This document shows, one piece after another, positions 47,151 through 59,690 of a stretch of 64,000 bases of DNA. Every line of letters starts with the position of its first letter. Positions within the stretch are counted from its first letter, which is position 1. This DNA is from Timema cristinae. Its lineage: Eukaryota; Arthropoda; Insecta; Phasmatodea; Timematidae. The notes beneath the pieces were generated by a model. It saw only the letters and a program-made list of their open reading frames with translations. It did not search any database and was not told where the DNA came from. The position numbers were made by a program, and so were the translations under genes. The stretch lies in the NCBI GenBank assembly GCA_039000515.1, contig JBCFYV010000001.1:9098928-9162927 (forward strand), in the 5' to 3' direction.

Positions 47151-47729
47151 GCACAGAAAATATGACCTTTGTAACAAGTTAACGTTGCACTTGGTGGTGT
47201 GTGAACTGTTTTACAATCCATAGCATCATTAAGAAAGTGGAAGAATTTTCTATTTATATTTAAAAAATGGTTTTGAACTAGGGATATAATAAGCTACATA
47301 TATAAGTTCAGTATTGTTACATAAAAACAGAGATATAAATTTTTCCTCCAGAAAAATGTTTTCATAAACTATGAGACTCGAAAAAATGCTCATCCAGGGA
47401 CTTACGTTCCCCCAAGGGCATGTCATTTCAAAATCTATTATATGTGATATAAATATGTTGTAAAATATTTTGATAAGTTTTTTTTATATGTTACTTGATG
47501 GAATAAATCTGTTAGAAAGTGTCTTGTGTCATTCTTCTTCAAAACATTCCTATTAGAGTTTACCAACATACATTTAAAATAAATCTTTGATAAGTCTGGC
47601 TTATAACTAATAAAGATTTTATTCAAATTATAAGATTTTTTAAGGGAGTAAAAATAGCTTTAATGTTTGAATTAGATTTAAAAATGCTTCCTTGTGTTTG
47701 TGACTATTTCATATTATTTAATTAAATTG

Positions 47730-47960
47730 CTTTGGTGGCCAATAGCGTAAGGCGTCAGTCTCATCTTAGTCTAGTTCGCTGGTAACTGAAGGTCAGGCGG
47801 TGTTCAAGAATTATGTAAGAATATTTTTGGCCATTTTGGATCCCCTCCCCTCCGTTTCCCTCCTTGTAACCAAAAATAAGCAAAGTTCAAACTCTCTAAG
47901 GTGCTTAAGTAATACTTGAATGCCCCCTGAGGATTTAAACCCCAGTTGTGTGTATTGAGG
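47730..47960 (+). mobile_element. SINE-A2 copy, rearranged
   Basis: TTTGGTGGCCAATAGCGTAA, GGCGTCAGTCTCATCTTAGT, then unrelated sequence, then AAACCCCAGTTGTGTGTATT. Poorly preserved. Confidence 0.4.
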
Positions 47961-48009
47961 GTGTCATGTGATATACAGCTGTCAATTTAAATATATAGTG
48001 AAATGTCAA

Positions 48010-49300
48010 CAATGTATTTTTACTTTCTCATACTAAAAGAAAGTATTGTAATCATGAAAATTTTCAACCTCAAGATTATAATGAATATGTCCGAATCCCA
48101 AGAAAGTGGATTTAACAATTCTCTCTCTCTGTCCCCATGTCTGTCTGTCTGTCCATGGCCACAGATCTGAATCAGTTTGATGGATGTTGTTCAAACCTCA
48201 TATATAGATGTTACAGGGAAATACCTCGGGATGTTTATCTGATTTTGACACTAGTCCACAAATTAAGGATAGTTTTACTGATGAGTGATTTATTTTAATT
48301 TCAAATTTTTAAAAAATGGCTCTTAACGATTTTGTTTAAAATGAATATCTTAAATTTTTTACTTTCTCGCTATCTTACAGGTAGAGAAAGTATTGTGATC
48401 ATAAAAAAAATCGAACTCGAGATTTCAATGAGACTCGACGAATCCGAAAAAGTGTTTTTTGAATTTCCGTATGTACCTCAAACTAGAGCCTAAACTATTT
48501 TACAGATCGGCTAAAACTTGGTATCTGGGGTTTTCATAGGGTTGCCCCGAGGGTTTTTTTGGAATTGGGTATCTAACCTTAAAATTAAGTGTAGTTTACT
48601 GAAGGGGAAAAAGAGAAGTCAATTTTATCAAAATCGGCTTTAACGATTTTGATTAAATTTCATTTCTAAACATTTATAAATATTCCAAACAAAATGGCTA
48701 CTCTCAATATTTTGGCGAAACGACTTTAAGGGCTCCGGTATGATGCGTAAATTATCATTTTTTTAATCATATCTCCGAAACTATTTGAGATATGAAACTA
48801 CATATCATTACAAATATGTAGATCTATTTATAATACAAATATTTTATTTGAAGCATAATTTTATAAAACCAGTAACTTTCAAGCTATACATAAATACATA
48901 TATTTTTTATCTTTTCGAACACAAAAAATAATCTCTAACCTGAAATGTTGATGAATATCGAAGTCTCAAGACCCCTCCAAACCCTAAAAAGTGGTCTTCT
49001 GTTTAAACTTAAAATTAATAGTAGTTTAATAAATGGTGAAAATAGAAAAAAAAATCGATTTTTTCAATATTGGCTCTAACGATTTTGATTAAAATTATAA
49101 ATAAAATGGCTATTTTCATTTTCCCATGAAAATGACTAAGGGTACTTTACAGAAGCTGAAATTTACGTATCTCTGCAACTATTTGAGATACTAAATAACT
49201 TATCATTGCAAAATCGTAGTACTGTTAAAAATAAAAAAACTTTTAAATAAAATATATTTTTTATAAAACCAACAGTTTCTGAGATATTTTGCAAATATAT
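48010..49300. repeat. Diverged dispersed repeat, two or more copies in tandem
   Basis: TTTACTTTCTCATACTAAAA, GAAAGTATTGTAATCAT begins one copy and TTTACTTTCTCGCTATCTTA, GAAAGTATTGTGATCAT a second at about 48358. Shared downstream words include ATTTCAATGA, GGCTCTAACGATTTTGATTA and (ACT)ATTTGAGATA. No coding capacity; class unknown. Confidence 0.6.
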
Positions 49301-50130
49301 TAATACAATGTTGTGAGCTTTAGTTGTACAGAGATACTAAAGTTTTAACATAATAATTATCCAATGTCCTAGAGTAATTAAATATAAGTAAGTCTCTAAA
49401 AGTTTATGTTGTTTTTCCTTAAACCTCTTAGGAGAAATGTTTGTACAACAATGATCTATATCCATTTTAGACTCAATAGTCAATATTTTCTTTTTTTATT
49501 GGTCACAATGATTCTACACCAAGGTATATAGTACCCAATGTCCTGACCATCTCTGCTAGGTCGCTTCAATGTTCGATAATGATGGTGTAGTAGTTGACTC
49601 ATAGAATGCAGCACCAGCATAACAAGTGCATGTTTTTTTAGAAAAGCAGACTTGCAGATTAACTAAGTCCAGGGGTAGGACGTAATACCTACGTCTAGGC
49701 CCTTGTTACTAAATGTATACTAATTGTAAAAGATGACGAACCTGTGTAAATATAATTAATAACGTAAAAAACAGCCGGACTTGTCTTAGGTCAACATTTT
49801 ATGCTTTGCATTATGCGTAAATCGCGATCAAATTCGGGTATTGATTGAGGGTTTGTAGCCAGTCAAATTTGTGGAAACGGTTTAACCTGTATATTCCATT
49901 TCTTGATTGATCAGAGTGAGTCCAAATAAAGAATTGTCTGTTTCATGTTTTAATAAAGACATCTCTCATTTTCAATTCGCCCCCTCCAAACCCCGGAACG
50001 TGTTATTTCCTGTTCCCTCTAACACATACCCATTGATTACGATCCTGGAGCAGGGATGAGTCCGGACCGGGAAATGAGACGTGGGGATAGGAAATGACGG
50101 GAAAGCCTATAGGAAAAAAAAACCCGCCGG
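49301..50130. other. Spacer, nothing recognised
   Basis: AT-rich, no gene signature. Its last 150 bases become GC-richer. Confidence 0.45.
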
Positions 50131-50204
50131 ATTGGAATTGGTGTATTTAGAACAGAGCTTTGGGCAGTTGTTTCTAGGAGTTTGGTGTAAAAGTTGTCTT
50201 TTGA

Positions 50205-50400
50205 CAGCTGTCAATCAGTGTGTGTAGTTTAAGACGAGTCCGTTTGGTGTCGTTATCACCATGAGTACGATAGTGGTTCCCCAAGACGGTGTTTGACAGT
50301 CGGGTGTTGCCCAAGTGTGAACAAGTGTAGTGAAAAGTGTGTATAAAATGTTATTAGAGATGACAGGTGGATCCAACACTCGTCACTATGATACTGGGTA
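50205..50400 (+). promoter_or_regulatory. Possible transcription start and 5' exon, very tentative
   Basis: A TCAGTG initiator-like motif at 50215 in GC-richer DNA is followed by short frames starting at ATG 50261 (MSTIVVPQDGV) and ATG 50348, each close to a GT that could be a donor. This pattern resembles an arthropod 5' exon, perhaps of the downstream channel gene, but nothing in the sequence links them. Confidence 0.2.
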
Positions 50401-50724
50401 TTAGCTAATTTTATTTTAATAATCCTAATTGTGTTAATTGTCGGCCATTCATTTAACTTAGCCTGACTGACCTCATCACACTTCAGTCTAACAAGGGATT
50501 GTGGGCCGTGTCTTTACATGTTGGGGATTGATAAACACGAGTGCCCGCACGTCCTAGTACCAGCAGCGGAATTTTTATACACCGACCTAAGAGTTATTTA
50601 TTTATTTTCAGTGTTTACAGGCCCGGTATATTAAAAACTTCAAATACAGCCCGTTTTCCACATAATTTTGACTTTACTTTTACAATTACAATATAAATGA
50701 TATTTTAAAAAAATTATTATAAAA

Positions 50725-51905
50725 CAGGTTTTGGCTCTTAATTTAATTGAAAGTCAACCATCCCTAGTCCTAGTTGGTCCGCCCCAGGTATATTACGCCC
50801 CCGGCACCTTCCCTAACTGGGCCCCTCCACAGTACCCGGGATTTCACTCCCGAGTCCTCCAAGTGCCCACAAGGGGGCTCCTGGGAGCGCCCTATCGAGT
50901 TGGTGATTCGCCTACTTTCTAGCCATCACACTTCCGTTTTTACCCTTCCTTCCATCCTCGGCGATTGAATTTCCTAATCTAGCCCCCACCTAATTCCCCC
51001 CGTCCCTAATTTAGCTATTCTAACTACTAATCTAACTCAACTATTCTATTCCCATTCCTGCCGGGGAACTCCGTCACCCTGATGGTACCAGAGGGCTGCA
51101 TCTTGACCCTGAGGGCCCATCAACCACAATCCACCTCTCTTGTTTCCGAGGTGGTGGGTCATACGGTGCCGGGAACCCCTCAGAGTTCATATTCACTCCA
51201 CTAACTGTAGTTCATACGACTGGAAAACTGACCTTAAGATCCCAAGGTCATCCTCTGTGTTCCTCCGGACACTCAGTCATACTGGAATCCAGTTCCCAGG
51301 GCTCGTGCTTGCTCCTTCCGGCAAGGATTGTTACAGCTTATCCTCTTTAACAATCCTTTTTTCTCTACTCACTCCCCGCCGAGACCGCACCAGTGTCAGT
51401 GTCAGTCGCGCCCTCCGTGTCTCTGTCATCTTCTTTGTCATTGTCATTGTCAACGTCCCGTCTTATTCGTCCCTGTGCCTCTTTGAGTCTATCTATGTCG
51501 GCGGTATTTGCTCTATCTGACTCTTCCAGAGCAAACTGGTCTAAGAATTCCCATTAGATTGGGTCTTTCAGTACTAATCTTCCCTGGATCTCTCTCTGAT
51601 AGTTCCTTCTGTCTTGTAGCGTAAGGACGCCCTCGAGCACCCCATGTTCAGGGGTTCCCTCCTCGCCACATTCACAATTCCCCAACTTTGTGACTTATCC
51701 TGTTCTCATCCTGCGTCTGTGTTATTCTCAGAAAGGAGACTGGAATATGTTTTCTATGTTGGTTACACCCTCACCCTCGAACAAAGTAGATCCTCTTCTA
51801 TGCAAATATAGCCCCAGGGCTCAGTCCTGGAGGACCTTAGTTCGAGCTTGTGGGACGCCTGACTACTGCGTCACAGTAATGGAATAATAAAGACAATGGC
51901 TGTAA
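50725..51905 (+). mobile_element. Retroelement-like block ending in AATAAA and poly-A
   Basis: An abrupt island of balanced base composition within AT-rich DNA. It ends AATGGAATAATAAAGACAAT, GGCTGTAAAAAAAA, i.e. a poly-A signal about 14 bases before an A run. That is the 3' end of a reverse-transcribed RNA, either a 5'-truncated LINE (3' region) or a processed transcript. Conceptual translations show stops and no domain I recognise; frames 51140-51520 and 51690-51887 are open but unassigned. Confidence 0.5.
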
Positions 51906-52065
51906 AAAAAATACGTACCCACATTTACGTGGAGAGAGAGAGAGAGTGAATACGTGTATACAAACAACACTCAAAAGTATTATCTAATCGGGGCTCAAAC
52001 TCTGAGCTCCCAGTCACTAGACTGCGGACGTACGTCAGTTATTTGTCAAGCTCATGTCTTTTATA
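51905..52065 (-). mobile_element. SINE-A fragment
   Basis: GTACCCACATTTACGTGGAG, an (AG)n run, then GGGGCTCAAACTCTGAGCTC: the reversed SINE-A body and B-box region. Confidence 0.5.
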
Positions 52066-52129
52066 TGTAATGTAACCAACCATCTTTTTGAGAAATATTA
52101 GTCAGGGAGTTACAAGAGAGTAACAGTAT

Positions 52130-52600
52130 ATTTTATTGGACAAAGGAGAAATGGTTGATATAAAATAACAAATTATAAATATAGTAATATTGGTTAGAGC
52201 GTGTAAAGTTGAAGACTTTGATGTTAATCATAATATATCATAAAATATGAAAACCGACTAGAATGTTCAAAGTCAGAGACTTTAATAATAAACAGTGATA
52301 TCTCATAAATATCCAAAAATAGGCTTGAGTACCCAAAGTAAAATACTATAATATAAAACAAAGATAAATCATAAATATATTAACAAAGGCCAGAGAACGC
52401 AAGGTCAAAGACTTAGATATTGAATAAGACTATCCCATAAATATATAAATTTACAAAGTGTCCAAAGCCAAATACATTTATAAAAAATTAAGAAGATTGC
52501 ATAAATATATAAATTTACAAAGTGTCCAAAGCCAAATACATTAATAAAAATTAAGAAGATTGCATAAATTTATGAAGTTTACTAGAAAACCCAAAGAATC
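52130..52600. repeat. Degenerate tandem repeat, unit about 60-65 bp
   Basis: Units include AAAGTCAAGAC-like words, (G/C)CATAAATATAT and AAATTTACAAAGTGTCCAAA. The last two (about 52440-52562) are nearly identical: AGTGTCCAAAGCCAAATACA recurs. Confidence 0.7.
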
Positions 52601-53489
52601 CCATAGAGATAGAGTGACAACAACTATACAAATTAAAGGCGGTCGGTCTCCCTTTTAACCGCTTAAGGCAGCCAAGGTAATCAAGGTAACATGCATAATG
52701 TCAACAATTAAGTGTACACTTCTCATATAATAATAAAAGATAATATATGAAACCTAAGTTAATATCCCTAAAATATGTTCCCCAGCTAAAGATGCAAAAA
52801 ATTAATCAGAAAGGCGGTTAGAGCACAACCCAGGGTCAGCCGCCTGGCGGAAAAAATAGAAAGAAGGTTCAAATTTGAATGAAGATTAAATTTCCCAGTA
52901 AAATTAAATAGAATGAGAACGCGGTTAAAATTTAACCACGTCCAAACCCAAAAGAAACCCATCCCATAATTGACAATCAAAATATATACGTCCGAATCAA
53001 CAATTTTGAAGAGATTCTTACATATTAAACCGAAATAGAATTTTGATAAATAGAATTAACCCTTAGCTTAACTTACCGCTCTCACCTTCAGTAAGTCTAT
53101 GATACAATGAGTACCGATACAAACAAAACATCACAATATATAGCGAGGATAAGAACTGACATGCTCACAGAGAGTAGGGAAAAGGAGGGAAAATGGAGTG
53201 GAGGGATGAGACCGGACAGCGCGGGAAGGATCACGGACACCCTGGAAACTAGTAGAAAGCGCTGGAATAGTCCAGGCGGCGGAAATGATAACTAGACGAG
53301 TGGAGTCGCTTTCGCTTGTTTTTTCTGAACATGGCTTTCTTCTTGAGCACAAAGTTGAAACACACCTCCGTTCAGTCCGTGGAATTGTGTGTTAGAGAGA
53401 GGAGGTCGTGGCACATGTGCGCCGGAGTTAGAGTCCAACAGGGCAGAGGGTGAGGATTCTCCCATTTGATCGAACTTGTTACTTGTAAC

Positions 53490-54385
53490 TTCTGTCAGCT
53501 GTAGCATAGCTCTAGTGACCTATCTTCAATTTTGGCAACTCTACAGTTACCTTTAAAGTTTTCTCAGAGGGTATCCTGAAGATGTAATTTCTGTCAGCTG
53601 CAGAGTAACTCTAGTGAACTATCTTCAAAGTAGACAACCTTACAGTTACCTCTGACGTTTCCTCAGAGGGTGTCCTGAAGATGTAACTTCTGTCAGCTGT
53701 AGGGTAAATCTAGTGACTTATCTTCAATGTTGGCAACCCTACAGTTATCTGAAAGGTTGTCCTGTAGATGTAAATTCTGTCAACTGTAGGGTAACTCTAG
53801 TGACCTATCTTCAATGTTGGCAACCCTACAGTTATCTGAAAGGTTGTCCTGTAGATGTAACTTCTGTCAGCTGTAGAGTAACTCTAGTGACCTGTCTTCA
53901 ATGTTGTCAACCCTACAGTTATCTGAAAGGTTGTCCTGTAGATGTAAATTCTGTCAACTGTAGGGTAACTCTAGTGACCTATCTTCAATGTTGGCAACCC
54001 TACAGTTATCTGAAAGGTTGTCCTGTAGATGTAAATTCTGTCAACTGTAGGGTAACTCTAGTGACCTATATTCAATGTTGGCAACCCTACAGTTATCTGA
54101 AAGGTTGTCCTGTAGATGTAAATTCTGTCAACTGTAGGGTAACTCTAGTGACCTATCTTCAATGTTGGCAACCCTACAGTTATCTGAAAGGTTGTCCTGT
54201 AGATGTATATTCTGTCACTGTAGGGTAACTCTAGTGACCTACCTTCAATGTTGGCAACCTACAGTTACCTCGAATGTTCCCTGAAAGGTTGTCCTGTAGA
54301 TGTAACTTCTGTCAGCTGTAGGGTAACTCTAGTGACCTACCTTCAATGTTGGCAACCCAAAGTTACCTCTAATATTTTCTCAGAG
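53490..54385. repeat. 87-bp minisatellite, about 10 copies
   Basis: Unit begins CTGTCAGCTGTAGGGTAACT and continues CTAGTGACCTATCTTCAATG, TTGGCAACCCTACAGTTATC, TGAAAGGTTGTCCTGTAGAT. As 87 is divisible by three, a 171-codon frame (53713-54228, +) runs through it with a 29-residue repeat. That frame is explained by the array. Confidence 0.95.
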
Positions 54386-54860
54386 GTTGCTCCAGTTGGG
54401 AAGTTGATTTTCCCATCTCTCTGGTGGTGGGTTACCTTTGCACTTTTCTCTAGATCGTCTACTTTTGAATCTGGTTCTTTCTTCCCAAAGCCTCAATATC
54501 CCCTCTAATCAAAAATTTCGTTATCTTCTTTCTTGTGGCTTCCTCCCCCGTTCTTTCTTTGTAGCCTTCCTTCTCTCCTTGTCACCTCACCGTTCAATAT
54601 ATGAGATACAGCTGAACTTGGTTACAACGCGCACCAGGGACCGACAAAGTTTCCTCGTTACATCACTGATATGTTACACCAACATCCTATTTTATTTAAA
54701 ACCCCCAATAACTTAATAAAAAGCTAGATTCAAAAAACAAAATAAATTTTAAAGAGAAGCTTATATTATAGTTACATACTTACATATTTGTATTAAAATG
54801 CGTGTATAAACTATAATACATTTAATATTTAATACAATGTATTTGTCCGCAAATTTAAAA
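54386..54860. other. Spacer, nothing recognised
   Basis: CT-rich on the plus strand at about 54430-54600, then AT-rich. No domain in the short frames. Confidence 0.45.
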
Positions 54861-54875
54861 CCATACTCTAAGACT

Positions 54876-54876
54876 G

Positions 54877-54940
<64 letters not shown>

Positions 54941-54974
54941 TATATTAATATATATATACACACACACACACAAG
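54876..54974. repeat. (TA)n then (CA)n microsatellite
   Basis: Long alternating TA runs followed by ACACACACACA. Frames across it encode Tyr-Ile repeats and are meaningless. Confidence 0.95.
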
Positions 54975-55361
54975 TCCGAAAATTGTTCAGGATCATTCCA
55001 TATAATATCAACAAATACTTTGTATATAGCCTGATCTGTCGCGAATATTACAAAAGGCTGCCCACACTCTTCAGTTATTGATTTCTAGCATGGATGTCAG
55101 AACAGTGTCAGGATTTGTTGGGGGCAACTCAATCAATGGTAGATACATTACTTGTGTTGCATTCACAACGCCATGACTTGATTGTTGTGTTATCTGTGTA
55201 TTGAAACCATGATACTCAGGTATATTATACTGCAAGTATTTAGGAGCTTAAAGTCTTTGCTTTGTGCGTTCATAACTGATATCTTCTGGCACACTACTAG
55301 AGCCAATATTTGCAATGGGGGAATAAAACATGTCAGAGAAACTGCGGACATAGGTGCTTTA

Positions 55362-56829
55362 TTAGACCCTTTTGTACCTTGCTATTGTAACGCCAGGCTC
55401 TGGAGGAATAGTTACTTCATTATTAGCTAGTCTAGGAATTGAAATTGGCTCTTGCTCTTCATTCATAGTGGCTTTTGTAAACTTGGTTAGGATCATTCCC
55501 ATTGCATGAGTTTGCTGCAGTCCATTTTCAGAGCAAATAATTGAATCAAAGTTGTCACCAACAACTTGTACTAATCCGTCAACTTTAGTGATGCCCCTCA
55601 ATGTATAGTTTCCAGTGCAATCTTTTGCCACAGATGCCCGAAAATGCTTGTGTTCATTGTAAGTAGCTGTAACCTTAAAATGGCTGAGCTCTATAATAAT
55701 ATACGTTTTCTTCAGTAAATTGGGGAAAGCCACTTGAAGTTGAAGTGGGGTATTTTTTTAAACAATTTGCAACCATACTATCAATAATTGTAACTGTTGC
55801 CAGATCTAGTATCTTGAGTTAGTTTAGAAGATGCAAAAGTGTTTGGCTACGTTCACGTATTATAGAATGGACGTTGATCCTAACATGGTACTTGGATTTG
55901 TCCGTGGGGAAAGTTTCTCTTCGTAAAGCAGATGCTAGGGGCTTTACATGCTTTAACACGCTATCATCATCGTTTTCTTTGATGATTTCATTATGCAATG
56001 TTTTCTGAACAAAATTAGGTTCATTATTATAGGAGATGATAATATTAAAAGTTCTTTTCCAATATATGCAGTTTTTGCACAAATTTCGTTCATGTTAGAG
56101 TGCTTCCTCCAAAAGCCAAATAGAAATAGTATTGCTCGACACTGTTCCATGTTTGACTACTGTTTTCAGTAATTTCATGAGTGATTTCTTTGAAATCATC
56201 ACCTTCCTCTCTCATAGCATCACAAAGTACTTTATTTTTTGCTGCACTGATATTTTGATTAATCGCAATAATTTGTGGCACTTCCATTGATACCTAGCGT
56301 CTGCAGCATGTGAATAACTTGAGACCCCTATGATTCTTATTTGTACATCTTCAGCCCATGTGTCCTACCTTTTATCACATACGTCTAATTTTACGTTTTT
56401 AAACTCTACTGTCCTAACTATAAAATAATGGTTGTAGTGATAGGACATTTTATATCACGGTCTATGCACTCTTCTCCGCGAAACAATCAATCTCATTTCA
56501 AATTAAAAGAATAAGATTCCGAGCCTAACTATCGTTTAGCTTGTTCCACTAGGTCTTCTTACTTGGGTGCTTTCTCTTAAGGGTTCAATTTATGTGAGTC
56601 TTTGAAGTATAGGTGAGACACGCGTTCGGTGGCAATATAATACCAAATTAGTGTCAGCTGTGAGACGTTGCTCCAAAGTCTCAAAAATGTCATCTCCTCG
56701 CTGTTTATGTGCAGATATTATTGAATCAAGCCTTTGATCACATACTCTTACAGTCTTGTATATTTTTCCACACTTAAACAAGCACTCTTCTTCACTGAAA
56801 TATGACATTGTCGTAGACCATCTATTCAT
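55362..56829 (-). pseudogene. Decayed coding remnant, probable mobile-element-associated protein
   Basis: Five minus-strand frames follow each other with shifts: 56590-56829 (MNRWSTTMSYFSEEECLFKC, then SIISAHKQRGDDIFETLEQR), 56090-56287, 55953-56150, 55819-56082, and 55362-55733 (with VQVVGDNFDSIICSENGLQQ and THAMGMILTKF). Order, composition and orientation suggest one original protein of roughly 450 residues or more. A Cys-containing N-terminus, a K-R-x-D segment and a later D-N-F-D...N-G-L-x-x-T-H segment recall large uncharacterised proteins found in many copies in animal genomes. I cannot name the family. Frameshifts make it a pseudogene unless introns or sequence errors explain the breaks. 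Confidence 0.4.
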
Positions 56830-56964
56830 TAGTTAATTTTACAACTCGAAACATAAGAAAAATAAATTTTAAAATATAAATCAAAATGAACCAGAAACAG
56901 AAATTATTCATACCTCAAAACATGCTTTTAGTTATGGCACCCGGACTATGGCAACAATCACTGA

Positions 56965-57425
56965 CAACAACTTCCTCTACTGACTGTACTTGTCCCCTTG
57001 GACGCTAAGATTTATTATGCCAATCACTTATAACAACTTCCTCTCTGACTGTACTTGTCCCCTGGACGCTAAGATTCATTATGCCAATCACTTACAACAA
57101 CTTCCTCTCCTGACTGTACTTGTCCCCTTGGACGCTAAGATTCATTATGCCAATAACTTACAACAACTTCCTCTCCTGACTGTACTTGTCCCCTTGGACG
57201 CTAAGATTCATTATGCCAATCACTGGCAACTTCCTCTCCTGACTGTACTTGTCCCCTTGGACGCTGAGATTCATTATGCCAATCACTGACTTCAACTTCC
57301 TCTCCTGACTGTACTTGTCCCCTTGGACGCTAAGATTCATTATGCCAATCACTGGCATCTTCCCTCCTGACTGTACTTGTCCCCTTGGACGTTAAGATTC
57401 ATTACGACAATCACGCAATCGGCTC
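56965..57425. repeat. 66-bp minisatellite, about 7 copies
   Basis: Unit CTGACTGTACTTGTCCCCTT, GGACGCTAAGATTCATTATG, CCAATCACTTACAACAACTT, CCTCTC. Unit length is divisible by three, giving open 22-residue repeat frames on both strands; no gene implied. Confidence 0.95.
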
Positions 57426-57789
57426 GTTCTAACGGAAACCAAACACGGTCATGATGACTTGATCAAGAACTATCCCGGACATGAGAAAAGGACTTGTATA
57501 TTATTTAACAACACAGGAGCAGAAGTAAAGGGAATTATATAGTGAGGTTCGACACAGGATCATTAGACCAGGCTTTTTTCGTCCTCCGGGAGAAGTTGAG
57601 TTGAGTTAAGTTGCGTTCTCAAGTCGGGACACAAACCAAGTGCCTCACTAGTTAAACAACACAAACAACGAGTGAATTTGTCACAACAAATATTTAACCT
57701 AAATTTAATTTTTTTATTTATTTATTCAGTGAGTGAGTTTTTATATTAGTCACATAAGTTGTGTATTAGACATAAATGTTATTAATGAC

Positions 57790-57965
57790 GTAGTCTAAGA
57801 TATAGGGATGAGTAGGCTAGTTTAGAATAATTTCACTCCCATCAGCTTGGAGTTGAGATTAGAAAAACAAAAAATACAGTCACATGGGTAGAATCAGGAC
57901 GAGATTTGAACCCCGACCTCCCTGTCACAGGTAAACCTGACTAAATGAGCCTGATATTTAGACCG
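57790..57965 (-). mobile_element. SINE-A copy, partial
   Basis: Ends with the reversed B box GAGATTTGAACCCCGACCTC and CAGGTAAACCTGACTAA; the body is weakly preserved. Confidence 0.5.
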
Positions 57966-58448
57966 TGCCCACCTTAATGTATTCATATTAGTAAAGTAAG
58001 CTATTTACCAAAGTGTATCAACATCCAATTCATAAGTTAAAAATAGTAAATTAAATTTAAATAGTTCTAGTTCAAGAGCGATGTAGTTCAAGGTCTAAAT
58101 GTTGATACATCAGGTGATGCACTTGAGATTCGGAGTTCACTATAAGTGAGGTCTGATGCGCAAGGGCGTTTGAAGGTCCCTTTTTGAAATGCAATGTACG
58201 CGTTGAAGATCAGTTTTTTGTTGTTGTCACATTATACCTCTTCACTCCCTTTAATATTTAGATTATAGATAAGAGAAAGGTTTGGACAAAGTACACTGTA
58301 TTATTTCATGCAGACATAATTTATCTCGGTTTACGTTATAGATGTAATTTAATAATCACTAGTCTGTGTTAAAATACTGTTTAGTGGCTGTGATGTAAAT
58401 AATTATATTGTCAGTGTCTAGTAACATTGGAACATAGTTATGTTAAAC
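57966..58448. other. Spacer, nothing recognised
   Basis: No gene or repeat identified. Confidence 0.45.
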
Positions 58449-58450
58449 AA

Positions 58451-58700
58451 GCACAGATTTATCTGATTACCAAACCTTTCCTTCAAATCTGACAAGACGT
58501 GTATTAATCACAACTTGTGAGTGTGTGGAATACCAGACCTCCACCGTGGTTCGGATCCCACGTTAAACTGTAGGTCCTCCATTTCATCTCACAATCACCC
58601 TACCATTACACATTAGCGTAAGTGCGTATAACCCGAACGGGTAGTAAGATGCGGTGCTAATAATAATAAATAATAATAAATAATAATAATAATAATATTA
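58451..58700 (+). mobile_element. SINE-B copy, 5'-truncated
   Basis: Starts at GCACAGATTTATCTGATTAC (no A or B box), contains CCACCGTGGTTCGGATCCCA, and ends GTAGTAAGATGCGGTGCTAA with a long (AAT)/(AAAT) tail. Confidence 0.88.
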
Positions 58701-58912
58701 TACAAGAGACGCAGTTCCCTCATAATAATGAAAGCCCGAGTCAGCCAAGCTATTCAGAACAGTCCACGATGAGTTTATTATATATTTTGAAAGTCCGCTC
58801 TGCTCTTGTATAGTTACATAACAGTAGATTAAATTTAGTTAAACATCAGTAAGCATGACACATTGTTAACGCTATAAGTAGGTGAGAAACGAGGATAAGT
58901 TCTTGTTTTTCG

Positions 58913-59035
58913 GAGAGCCTTTGGAGAGTGTTAGGAGGGTTCTGATAGTTGACGGACACTTTGGAGAGTGTTAGGAGGGTTCTGATAGTTGACGGACACT
59001 TTGGAGAGTGTTAGGAGGGTTCTGATAGTTGACGG
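58913..59035. repeat. 40-bp tandem repeat, 3 copies
   Basis: Unit ACTTTGGAGAGTGTTAGGAG, GGTTCTGATAGTTGACGGAC; copies almost identical. Confidence 0.9.
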
Positions 59036-59504
59036 CAAAGACTATCGAGGTAGGTCATGTTGCTCTTGTCCAAAACGAGGGGTGTGGTTTATCATTATAG
59101 ACTTATACAAGGACTGTTAGCTAGAATGATGGACTTTGGTAGTATCTTACCAATTGACTATATACATCACATTGAGTACGTTAGTCTACTATAAATCCAT
59201 CAACACAACGAGTTTGACTATTCAGAACGATCCTACCCGATAATTTCCACCCTTTGATAGCCTATCCTGACAGAGTGACATATATATCATTGGTAGAAGG
59301 TTGGACAGCGACAATATGTATAACTGTATGATATTTAGTGAGATATTTCCAATGTGTTCATAATATATCCTAGTTTTATTCCCCTTTAAAATGTTTCCCA
59401 GACGTGAAAGTTATTGTGAGTTCGAAGATTTTATCTCAGACCTTCAATATAACATTTTGAAGCTGACCCGTTCCTAATTATACTCTCAGGATTCGGCCAA
59501 ACTG

Positions 59505-59690
59505 ACAAGCGTGCGTACGATCGAACGCGTGATTAGCAGATAGCTATCGATAGTTGTGGACGAGGAGGCAAAGGTTCGAATCTTGGCTCAGTGAACTGAG
59601 GTTGGTTTTTTGATAATTGATTTATTGTTGTGGTTTTACCATCCTCTCTCCACGCTAATGGTGATTCTTATTTGTAAAGGCCTACCTTGA
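59505..59690 (+). mobile_element. SINE-A1-like copy
   Basis: AAGCGTGCGTACGATCGAAC, B box AAGGTTCGAATCTTGG, CTCAGTGAACTGAGGTTGGT, body TACCATCCTCTCTCCACGCT. Confidence 0.6.

Noticed and set aside
53713..54228. 171-codon repeat protein
   Set aside because: Entirely within the 87-bp minisatellite. No start context or flanking domain.
56990..57289. 99-codon frame, and its antisense partner
   Set aside because: Within the 66-bp minisatellite.
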